From assembly GCF_037126465.1 (NCBI RefSeq), contig NC_088204.1, positions 68,137,807-68,201,806 of the forward strand: DNA of 64,000 bases, given 5' to 3'. The DNA comes from Ornithodoros turicata (taxonomy: Eukaryota; Arthropoda; Arachnida; Ixodida; Argasidae). This document shows, piece by piece, positions 20,801 through 29,003 of this stretch. How positions within the stretch are numbered: position 1 is the stretch's first letter; each line of letters begins with the position of its first letter. The notes under the pieces were generated by a model. The model had not been told where the DNA came from and did not search any database. It saw only the letters and a list, made by a program, of their open reading frames with translations. A program made the translations under genes and the position numbers.

Positions 20801-23800
20801 ATCATCAAAACAAAAGCGAATGCTAACAGAATCAAATCTAACTAATGGCCCGCACACCGTGGTTCTTCATTGGGTACGCCTTCATGGCTCTGTTATGCAA
20901 TGGTGCTGTGACGTTCAAAGACCGCTTGGGGATGTCAAGTTTTGTTCTGCTATGTCGACGTATGTCCAGTTCATGCAGGTATGCAGGTGGATTTGTCGAA
21001 TTTGTCGAAAACCCCGTAAAAAGAAACACATGTTTCGCTCTCTTTCGACGCGTGTGAGTGTGCGAATGCCTTCGTCAAAGAAAGTGCATCAGACACAGTT
21101 ATATATATCGTTAATGCGCATTATCTTATCTAACAGAATCGAAGTAAAGCAAGGTGACGTTTCGCCACTTTACATGTTATGCAACGTCTTGCATTGGAGA
21201 CCATATAAGCTGAAAAGCTGACAACCACGGGAAAACATCCCATATGTCATCATCACTTTTTCATCATCTTGTAGCGGTTCCAGCACCGTCGCCATACAGC
21301 GTCATCGCTATCCTCTCGTACCGAGTCATTGCCGGCGCGATCTCCGCTGGTATAAATCACTCCTTCAATATCACGCAGCATGAAGGTTGTCTCGCCTGTT
21401 TCCTTCATTTGGTGACCCGGACGTGATAAGGTGGCCAAGGAATTCGAGCCGCTCTACGCCAAATTCGGACTTAGCGGCATTGATTACAATGCCGAAGTCG
21501 CTGAGCCGGGTGAAAAGTGCATGGAGATGTTCGACATGCTCCTGCGGCGTAGAACTTGCGATGAGTAGATCGTCGATGTATGCAAACACAAACGGGAGGC
21601 CTCTGATGACTGAGTCGACGAACCGTTGGAAGGTTTGTGCTGCGTTTTGCAGGCCAAACGGCATCCGCAGAAACTCAAACAATCCGAACGGCGTGGTGAT
21701 TGCCGTTTTGACGACATCCTCGGGCGCGACCGGAATCTGATGGTACTCATCAATTCAAGGTTCAAGCCATCCGAGACTTTCCCCAGCCGCCTTTGGCACG
21801 CAAGCTGCGGGAATTTCTGGGCCTTGTCAACTTTTATCGCCGGTTCATACCCGGCTGCGCATCAACTCTTCAGCCTTTAGAAGCATTACTCGCCTCAGCC
21901 AAGAGTCGCTCTGCCACTATCAACTGGCCGCAGTCGACCACTCTTCTGGCGCATCCGGTACCCGATGCGCCCACTGTCCTCATGGTAGATGCGTCCGCCT
22001 CGGCCGTCGGCGCTGTCCTGCAGCAGCAAGTTTCCAACCAATGGCAGCTCCTATCTTTCTTTTCGCGCAAGCTCAAGGACAGGGAGGTGCGCTATAGCAC
22101 GTTTTCGCGTGAACTCCTCGCCGTCTTCCTAGCCGTGAAACACTTTCGCCATTTTCTCGAGGGTCGGCTTTTCACCATCTACACCGATCACAAGCCGCTA
22201 ACCTACGCCTTCGTGTCATCCGGCACCAACTACACCCCTCGAGAAATCCGCCAACTCTCATTCGTTTCTGAATTCTCCACTGATATCAGACATATCAGCG
22301 TCACGGACAATACTGTAGCGGATACCCTCAGCCGTATCAACGCCTTGTCACGAGACCCGCGTCTTGTCCCCGACAACCTTTCTCCCTCGAAATGTTGGCC
22401 AGTCACCAGGCTTCAGACGAAGAATTGGCCACGCTCCGCGCGGATCCCAATTCGGCGCTCCGTTTTGAGGACCTGCTACTCCCAGGAGCCACGTCGACTA
22501 TCTTTTGTGACACCTCTCTTGGCAACCCTCGGCCTTTCGTACCGGTCGCTCTCCGCCGGCAAGTTTTCAACACCCTCCACGCGTTGTCTCATCCTGGCAT
22601 ACGGGCAACGCAGAAGTTGCTCGCCTCGCGATACGTCTGGCCTCGCATGCATGCCCAGATCAAGCAGTGGACACGTTCCTGCTTGCACTGCATGCCAACG
22701 GGCCAAAATACACCGCCACACTTCCGCACCTGTCGCAAGTTTCCTTCCGCCAGATCAGCGTTTTGACAAGGTGCACCTCGACATCGTGGGCCCTCTGCCG
22801 CCTTCGCAAGGGCACCGCTACCTGCTTACTTTCATTGACAGGTTCACGAGATGGCCCGAGGCCGCCCCTATTCCTGACATCACCGCCAGCACTGTCGCCG
22901 CTGCCTTCGTATTGACCAACGTTTATAGATAGAGTCAGTTGGGAAACTCGGCGCCCGCGGCGGCCCCTTTTCATTGGCTCTCCGCGGGATGGCGCTGACA
23001 GCGCTTTGAGATCGAGGTCGCCGGCTTATCGTATTCGCTGCTTACGGAGCTGCGTCGTATGGAGCGAGTTTTGTTTCGGCAGTTGAGATTTCTTCCTGTA
23101 TTAAGGTAACGGTGGTGAAGTACCATGCCGACATGCTGTGCTCCCGGTTGCAAAAGCGGCTACAAGTCAGCAGGGGAAACTTCTATGCCACGGCACAAGC
23201 GAGCCCGACGTTCTCAAAGCGTGGGAATGTGCCATTCCACGCAAGAATTTGAAGGTTACAGCCAAGACGTACATCTGTGATGTACGTCTTGGCTGACCCA
23301 CATATACAGGCTTCTTAGCTTGTACACTCCCATAAAGGCCTCCATCACAGGCAATGTTGAAGCACAGCCGACAACGGTCCTTGCCGCCGTGCAGAACACA
23401 ATGAAATTGGGTAGAAAGGAGAATCCAGGAGAATTTACGCGTAAAAATGGCCGAGCTCTGTGCTACAACATGCAATGAAAAAGAAGGTACAGGAGTAGCA
23501 CATGCACGTGGACCAGAACACGCATACGCCCTCCCAGCTGCCCAAGATTGTGTGGTGTACTACCGGTGCGGCTACCTTGTTCACACCTTCTTGAAGCACG
23601 TGGCGTGCTCACTGTGCACAACTGACATTCAGTCTGATAGTCCGCAGTGCCCTGAGGCATTCCTCACGTTGGAGAGGGAGTTTGAACGTGGAAGCCTAAC
23701 GCATCCCTCTTGGGCGCTCTTCACAATGTTCAGAACTATTGAGAATAATGTGTCAACATTGCTGGACGAGAGAAGCCTCTGTGGGGATACCTTTTGGACT

Positions 23801-25558
23801 CTTTTGGACGCGATAAGGGACTGCAATATACGTCGCGTAGGATGCAGTGAGCACAGCGATATGCTCAGATCAGAGCTGCTGCAGTCGTATGTTATGCTGA
23901 GAATGCACTTTGCAGCAAAGGATGCCACAAAAAAGTTGAGCGCGCCCGGAAAGGTTTCGTCTGTGAGAAAGAAGGTAAAACTCATGTAAGAAAGAAGGAA
24001 AATTAAAATGTTTGCGAACTATTACTTGGTAGGAGCAGGCATGAGCGGCAGATGTTCGCTCTCTATGCGTGCGCACGCACAGGAGCATATGCGCACTTGC
24101 CATCTTCCGGGAGGTACGAGCGCTTCATTCCCGCTATAATTTAATGAAAATTTCATGACCGCGATCTGGTACGTATTCCATCCGAGCAATGTATTGCTTG
24201 AAAAGGCCTACTCCGGCAATAATTGCTCGCTATGCGTGTACTTTGCATTCGGAAATGTCGCGATCCGCGCCATTCGAACACACGGAGCGAGCAGACGACA
24301 TGCGGAGAGTCGATCCTGAAGCTATGGCAGCGCCATCCAACGGGAGCCAATAGCAACGGGCCGCCGCGTCTCTACGGGGAGGCCGCGCGCTTTCCCAACT
24401 GACCCTATCTATAAACGTTGGTATTGACATAGGTGTTCCGTTTCGGGGTCCCCTCCACCATGACTACCGACCGGGGACGGCAATTTGAATCGTCCATCTT
24501 TGCCGCGCTTACTGCGCTCCTTGGCACCCACCGCACTCGCACCACCGCCTACCACCCCGCATCTAACGGCCTGGTGGAGCGGTTTCATCGTCACCTTAAA
24601 GCTGCCTTGCGAGCCCACTCCAACCCCTCAGTCTGGACTAAAGCCTTACCAATCATCCTTCTCGGCCTGTGGTCGGTTTTCAAGCCAAACTTGAGATGCA
24701 CTACCGCGCAGCTGGTGTACGGCACGACCCTATCGCCTTCCGGGCGAGTACTTCGCGCCTACGTCCGCCAACACCGTTCCCGACCCCGCAGGCCACGTTT
24801 CTCGGCTGCGAGCCGTTTTCGCCGACCTGCGTCCGACGCCCCCGCGTCGCACCTCTGGCGCGGAGTTCTACGCTCATCGGGACCTGCTCACGTGCACACA
24901 GGTTTTTGTGCGTATCGACGTTGTACGCAAGCCCCTTCAACCGCCCTACAACGGACCCTACCCCGTCATCAGCCGTACACCGAAGCACTTCACGCTGCGC
25001 ATCAACGGGAAGGACGACAAAGTTTCTATTGACCGGCTCAAGCCTCAATTGTGTAGCCTAGCTGCGGGAAGGCTACACAATTACTCAACTCCAAGCGCCC
25101 GCAAGTCACTGCCTTACAGCCTCCGCCCGCCAGCTCCCGCCGCGCCGCCGGTGTCCTGTGCGCCGGTACGCCGGTACTCTGCACGCACCATTCATGAACT
25201 TCGCCCATTCACTAGGAGGGGGGCAGCTGTAGCGGATCCAGCACCATCGGCATACAGCGCCATCGCTATCCCCTCGTGCCGAGTCGTTGCCGGCGCGATC
25301 TCCGCTGGAATAAATCACTTCTTCGATATCACGTAACGTGAAGGTTGTCGCCTGTTTCCTTCAATTTATTGTTATTGTTGACTACACCGTTTAGTTCTGG
25401 AACAACAAATACTGCTCTCTTACCCTTTTTACGCTAATGACAGGAATGGTAAAGATTTATAGTAATCGATTTGCTTCCCATTGCAGAGGCGCCGTACCAC
25501 AATAAGCCCGATCAGTCAAGAAGACTCGTCCACGGAATCGGAGGATTATTCCGAATAA
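17855..25558 (+). CDS. Secreted single-Kunitz protein A with acidic C-terminal tail
   Basis: Three exons: 17855..17927, 19691..19884, 25487..25558; GT/AG, phases 1 and 0; 339 nt, 112 residues. Exon 1 is a signal peptide (MQSKILLFAFLLLVSAIHV). Exon 2 is a Kunitz/BPTI-like domain with cysteine order C-x7-C...C-x5-C-x14-C-x3-C and the C-terminal PGT.TKNKFSS..EC signature. It has a seventh cysteine (SGC three residues before the third canonical one). The residue after the second Cys (P1) is Ala, so trypsin inhibition is not expected. Exon 3 adds a basic then acidic tail (RRRTTISPI, EDSSTESEDYSE). Unlike paralogues B and C, exon 2 has no stop, so the tail is translated. Intron 2 holds a gypsy element with a nested P element. 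Members of this family in ticks are secreted salivary proteins that act on host proteases or channels; the target is unknown. Confidence 0.8.
20510..20800. repeat. MITE-like block shared by the three Kunitz units
   Basis: ACTCTTAAAAACAAGGGTGTAC at the left and an inverted AGTACACCCCTTTTTAAAGAGGG at the right enclose repeated ACTCCCTTTTGGAGAG palindromes. Counterparts lie at about 36120-36345 and 54610-55765, so this insertion is older than the gene duplications. Confidence 0.6.
21270..21407 (+). repeat. Gypsy 5' LTR (unit A)
   Basis: Starts TGTAGCGGTTCCAGCACC and ends CTGTTTCCTTCA, directly before TTTGGTGACCCGGACG, a primer-binding-site-like sequence. Matches the 3' LTR at about 90 percent by eye. 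Confidence 0.85.
21425..21745 (-). pseudogene. Inverted gypsy RT fragment
   Basis: Minus-strand reverse transcriptase palm: [26 protein letters not shown] (the YIDD catalytic pair) and LEFLGHLIT. This block normally precedes the forward segment that begins at about 21765 (VQAIRDFPQPP), so it has been flipped in place. One break lies at the PBS, where ACGTGATAAGGTGG is compatible with either reading. A frameshift lies at its upstream end. Confidence 0.8.
21756..22916 (+). pseudogene. Gypsy pol: RT connection, RNase H, integrase N-terminal part
   Basis: LREFLGLVNFYRRFIP (RT end); the RNase H region with VLMVDASASAVGAVLQQ, FSRELLAVFLAVKHFRHFLE and YTDHKPL; then a frameshifted integrase zinc-binding region (HALSHPGIRATQKLL, RYVWPRMH, C..C) and the core start LDIVGPLPPSQGHRYLL, FIDRFTRWPEAAPI. 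At least two frame changes near 22390-22770 kill it. The P element begins at 22917, inside the integrase core. Confidence 0.85.
23125..23285 (+). pseudogene. P-element transposase THAP domain (frameshifted)
   Basis: Starts MPTCCAPGCKSGYKSAGE, the first part of a C2CH THAP zinc finger. After a frameshift near 23190 the domain continues as DVLKAWECAIPRKNLKVTAK and TYICDV. The final His of the C2CH set is not visible (CDVR where C-x-x-H is expected), and the frame stops soon afterwards at a 15-bp hairpin (23260-23294). Confidence 0.75.
23447..23989 (+). CDS. P-element transposase C-terminal fragment, open frame
   Basis: 180 codons from an ATG, uninterrupted. It contains YRCGYLVHTFLKHVACSLC (the 'GY-x-x-K...C-x-x-C' region near the end of THAP9/P transposases), then a helical segment THPSWALFTMFRTIENNV and a basic tail. 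It lacks the RNase-H-like catalytic part, so it cannot be an active transposase. Whether it is translated is unknown; such truncated products act as repressors in some P families. Confidence 0.65.
   Translation: MAELCATTCNEKEGTGVAHARGPEHAYALPAAQDCVVYYRCGYLVHTFLKHVACSLCTTDIQSDSPQCPEAFLTLEREFERGSLTHPSWALFTMFRTIENNVSTLLDERSLCGDTFWTLLDAIRDCNIRRVGCSEHSDMLRSELLQSYVMLRMHFAAKDATKKLSAPGKVSSVRKKVKLM
24429..25227 (+). pseudogene. Gypsy integrase core (second half) and C-terminal region
   Basis: Continues the core interrupted by the P element: FGVPSTMTTDRGRQFESSIF, TTAYHPASNGLVERFHRHLK, then QLVYGTTL and, after frame changes between 24700 and 24910, the chromodomain-like end RKPLQPPYNGPYPVI, VSIDRLKPQL. 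It leads into the purine tract and 3' LTR. Confidence 0.85.
25228..25363 (+). repeat. Gypsy 3' LTR (unit A)
   Basis: TGTAGCGGATCCAGCACC ... CTGTTTCCTTCA, preceded by the purine tract at 25213-25227. Followed by ATTT, the presumed target duplication. Confidence 0.85.
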
Positions 25559-25567
25559 AGGAGCCTT

Positions 25568-26306
25568 ATGTTGAATTCCAATGGCAATTCGGAGCCCTTC
25601 CGGAGCAAGTTGAAGAACGCCCTTGCTAACATGAGAGAACTGATGTTCTGAGGCTGGAACAACATGAAAAGGACAAACACGTACAAAGCCTCGAATTGCC
25701 TAAGAAATTGACACTTTCGTTAATTTCTTAGGCAATTCGAGGCTTTGTATGTGCTTGTCCTTTCTATGTTGTTCCAGCCTCAGAACATCAGTTCTCTCAT
25801 GTTCAACAGTTGCCACTTGCGTCTCTGCCTGCGCCACTCTCGTCCTCTTGCCGTCGTATGAATGTGTGTATGAGTGATCAAAAATGTAAGAGTTCAAGGA
25901 GGATGAGTGAGAGAGAGTGGCTGGTTTGTCCTTTCAGATGACGCACCTTTGAAAGTCGCTGGGGAGGTGTGTTAGCTTAGCTGGCTAATCTTTTCAGTGA
26001 CTTTCACCTTTCATCGCCCTTGCTAAGCTTGACAACCGACCTCTTAGCATTGAGAAGGTACTGGGGACTACAAGCGCGGTCGGCTAAGAAGATTCGACCA
26101 CAGAATTGGAGCATAATTCCGAATAAAGGAGTCTTATGTTGAACTCAAACGGCAATTCGGAGCACTTCCGGAGCAAGTTGAAGAACGCCCTTGCGAAGCT
26201 TGACAACCGACATCTTAGTGTTGAGAAGGTACTGGGGGACTTGGCCAAAGCAGCACCAACAACCAGCGCTGTGTGCCCTGGCGAAATACCTCGAGGACTG
26301 CTGTGA
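25568..26306 (+). repeat. Partial tandem duplication of the last exon of Kunitz A, split by a foldback insertion
   Basis: The exon-3 region appears twice: once at 25487-25629 and again from about 26066 (AAGCGCGGTCGGCTAAGAAG). Between them is a foldback-bearing insert, 25630-26017, bracketed by CGCCCTTGCTAA. The second copy keeps the 13-codon EDSTTELEHNSE-stop frame (26088-26126) and a following open frame that starts MLNSNGN (26136-26306). Confidence 0.7.
25628..25803. repeat. Foldback with 82-bp arms
   Basis: Arms 25628-25709 and 25722-25803 are near-perfect inverted copies (e.g. TGATGTTCTGAGGCTGGAAC, GCCTCGAATTGCCTAAG) around a 12-base loop. They belong to the insert bounded by a 12-bp direct repeat CGCCCTTGCTAA (25618-25629 and about 26018-26029). 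Confidence 0.85.
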
Positions 26307-26399
26307 ATACCTCAAAGTCCTGAAGTAATCTTTTATACCACTGGATGCTTTCACACATCGAGCGTCATGGAACAGATAGGTTACCATTTTTTTTTCTTT

Positions 26400-26940
26400 C
26401 TTTCTACATCTAATCTAATCTACTCCGGAACGAGTCTGGCCGCTTTACCTGGAGCAATTCTGTTCTATTGGCAGACTGGGAGCAGAGTCTGATGGTGATT
26501 TCGGGGAGGGGGGATATATTTATTAGAAGGAAGCAAAAAAGGGAAGAAAGGTCATCCAGACGGTATGTCGGCGGTCTATTCTTGCTGACAAACACGGGAA
26601 ACAGGAAGAAAGGAAAAAAAAAAGAAATAAAATAAACTTTTAGCACTTTTTCTTGTGCTCAGAACCCAAGCGGTAAGTTCGGGTGACGCGGTTTATTTTT
26701 GCTGAACGTAAAAGTAGAATGCAAGCAAGCTGGTGTAGATTCGAACAAGCTAACATTTCAATGGGTAAAACACTAGTAACAAGATAGAATGAGACTTCTT
26801 TCCCTGTGATGCCACGCGTTTCAGAAGCGCACAGCCTGATGAACAGCACATTTTACTGAGAGGTGTCTTTACGTGTTCCCTCTATTTGATTTTGAAACTG
26901 GCGTATGCCATGGTGCATGCCGTGAGAGAGAGAGAATAAA
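26400..26940. repeat. 3' flank of Kunitz unit A, duplicated at 37230-37770
   Basis: CATCTAATCTAATCTA, GGAGCAATTCTGTT, the poly-G-linked repeat and ACACTAGTAACAAGAT...GAATGAGACTT are found in order at 37.2-37.8 kb, which shows how far the A/B duplication extends. It contains the empty site for the 153-bp MITE at 37320. Confidence 0.75.
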
Positions 26941-27109
26941 GCAAATTCTGTTCCTGCCTGGAGGTGATCATCACTCACCAAAAAGGCGCGCGAGTTTACT
27001 ATGGGCGAATTCGGGAGGTCATTTCGCCTGAACACGGCCTAGCGCTCGGGCATTGGTAGGTCGGCGTCCGCGCTGGATCACGTGACCGTTGCCGGACGAA
27101 CACGAACGA

Positions 27110-27245
27110 TCCTCCTATTTCAGCTTCTTGTAGCGTCGCGACGATGGCACTGTGCAACACGTTGTCATTCGCTTTCTCTATACACGTTGAGAAAAACTGC
27201 ACCGAAACCTTCAGCATTCGCTTGTTGCACTTCAGCGACACCGGA
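27110..27245 (-). pseudogene. LINE reverse-transcriptase relic (I/R1-like)
   Basis: STCIEKANDNVLHSAIVATL corresponds to the A motif region of a non-LTR RT (family form: D-x-x-K-A-F-D-x-V-x-H). The same piece recurs at 40860-40990, attached to the longer LINE at 39-41 kb. Part of the segmental duplication 26990-28270 / 40850-41760. Confidence 0.6.
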
Positions 27246-27282
27246 TATACAAAAGGGAGAGGGCGCAGACTGACTGGTGCAT

Positions 27283-27378
27283 GATGATTAAAAGAACGAA
27301 TAACCGAGAGACACGGGACACGTAGACAACACGAAGTCTATATATCCCGTGCCTCTCGGTTATTCGTTCTTTTAATCG
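27283..27378. repeat. Foldback hairpin, GATTAAAAGAACGAATAACC arms
   Basis: Two inverted arms of about 33 bp (GATTAAAAGAACGAATAACC...GAGACACGGGA) around an AT-rich loop. The duplicate at 41023 carries only the first arm, so the second arm was gained or lost after duplication. Confidence 0.8.
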
Positions 27379-27767
27379 CGGGATATAGTTGGGCAATCCG
27401 CTGCACAGTCGCTTCGAAACGGGGCGGAAAAAGTGCTAGCTGGCAAATTCCTGGCGCTCGGAAAGTGCAGCGACGCGAACATGCGAGATCCGACAAAGCT
27501 GGCAAGGACATGCGGGATCTGGCAAAAAGCAAAAAAGTTGCTACGAAATGACCCCCCGAATTCGCCATATGTCAAAGTAAGTTAGCATTCTATTTATCTG
27601 TACAAACCTAGATTTATGCAAACTATAAGCTGTGCACCAACAGAAAGTACGGCGGATACATTTGGCGCATCATTAACTCCTGCGAAGAACACGTCACCAT
27701 CCATCGCAGCGTCGAAGGATGGATCTGAATCATGAGGAAGTCGTGAAAATTCGTGATAATCCCCAAT

Positions 27768-27972
27768 AGACCTCTCCCTGTTTGTAAACAAATGACGTCA
27801 TAGTATTCGATAGCGCCACCAATTTGGTAGAGTCGAACTACGCTGGAAGCTAGAAGCGAACAAGGTCGCGCACGAAAGCCACGGTCTTGAGGAACCCAGC
27901 CCTCCCCTTCCGATTTGTTTCGGTTTCAATCTGTCTACCAACGTCGTGATGACGTTTCTCAGGTAGAGGTTT
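27768..27972. mobile_element. MITE with AT duplication, copy 1
   Basis: 205 bp; inverted ends AGACCTCTCCCTG / CAGGTAGAGGTTT, flanked by AT. The duplicate locus at 41455-41475 (CCCCGAATTGAGGAGG) is empty. Contains AAATGACGTCAT and the inverse ACGTCGTGATGACG. Confidence 0.75.
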
Positions 27973-28429
27973 ATTGAAGAGGAACAAAGCCGAACTCTGC
28001 AATCTGCTGGCTGATTTAACTGGAATTCCTGTTTTCGACCCGACAAAACTTTGAGAAGCGTAAGGATGTGCTTGCTTTTCACTCACGGCAGTCTGCTCAA
28101 AATTCACGTCCCTAGACCGGTTCGAACCGACATTTTGCGCTGCTGCGGAGCTGAACCCGAACTAAACCAATAAGCCTGAACCTGAACCCGAACCGAAAGA
28201 AATAATGGTTCCGATCCCTGCGCGCGACTCCCGGTTGGCCTCGTTCCCAGTGTCAATATGGCGGCTTGTTCTATGTTGATTCAGAGTCATTTCCAATTAA
28301 ACGTTTTTGTCCCGGTGCCTAATTTGGTTAATTCATAAATAGCGCAATAGCAATAATAACCCAGAAAGTAGCGTGCGAATAAACGGCAATGGATTTTTTT
28401 CACAACGCTCCTGCGCATGCTCTGTGACC

Positions 28430-28510
28430 CTGACGGCGCCGAAGAAGGACCCCTATATATCGAATATATGGCGCCATCTATTCAATATATAGGGGTCCTT
28501 CTTCGGCGTT
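28430..28510. repeat. Hairpin upstream of Kunitz B
   Basis: CGCCGAAGAAGGACCCCTAT and its inverse at 28476-28498 flank a central GGCGCC palindrome. The homologous place in unit C (48742-48770) has a single arm. Confidence 0.7.
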
Positions 28511-28786
28511 CTCAATATGGCTCCGGCTGTGCTTTGGCGCGCGCCGATTGTGTTTCGCTGGACAGCCGCTAGGATACGACGCGGGTGTGAAAAAGGTCAA
28601 TTGTTTCCGGTAAAGCTCAGTTGATTACTTCGCCTCGCAAAACGAAAACCTTTCTTCCGCTAACTATTTGAAGGTACACAATGTTGATCGATCGGTGGTA
28701 AACATCAAGTGCCCTTCTCACTAATCATCCCAAAAGCAATAGCTCATTCACCATGCATCCGGAAACGTAGTTTTCAAGGAACATGC

Positions 28787-28794
28787 TATAAAAG
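28787..28794 (+). promoter_or_regulatory. TATA box of Kunitz gene B
   Basis: TATAAAAG 217 bp upstream of the start codon, in the promoter block conserved with units A and C. Confidence 0.75.
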
Positions 28795-29003
28795 CATCAT
28801 TGTTCATAGAACAGGAAACATGACATCTGTGCAGTAATCTAACAAATGCTCACGTGAAGTTCTGTGAACTGTCAGTTACGCAGTATTGTAGAACTCGCGT
28901 TAGCAGAGCGTTTTGTTTCCGCGCCTTAACCTTATCGCCATCAGTTCTTTTCAGCCGTCAGTTCTTTTTCGTTCTTCATCGAAGGTGTCCATTCGTCCCA
29001 GCC

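Larger units (their letters stand above)
22917..24420 (+). mobile_element. P element (THAP transposon), internally deleted, nested in gypsy
   Basis: 1504 bp with 30-bp terminal inverted repeats (CAACGTTTATAGATAGAGTC... and its inverse), flanked by an exact 8-bp duplication GTATTGAC (22909-22916 and 24421-24428). An 8-bp duplication is the hallmark of P elements. Removing the element and one duplicate restores the gypsy integrase reading direction. It encodes an N-terminal THAP finger and a separate C-terminal transposase piece; the catalytic centre is deleted. Confidence 0.9.
21270..25363 (+). mobile_element. Ty3/gypsy LTR retrotransposon in intron 2 of Kunitz A (rearranged, host of a P element)
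   Basis: Bounded by 138-bp and 136-bp LTRs (TG...CA) and near-identical 4-bp flanks ATCT (21266-21269) and ATTT (25364-25367). Paralogous introns B (about 36755-36775) and C (about 56145-56170) lack it. The order is: 5' LTR, PBS-like TGGTGACCCGGACG, an inverted RT fragment, then forward RT-connection, RNase H, integrase zinc finger and core (split by the P element), C-terminal region, purine tract GGAGGGGGGCAGC and 3' LTR. Gag, protease and the first half of RT are missing. The LTRs differ at roughly a dozen sites. Confidence 0.85.
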
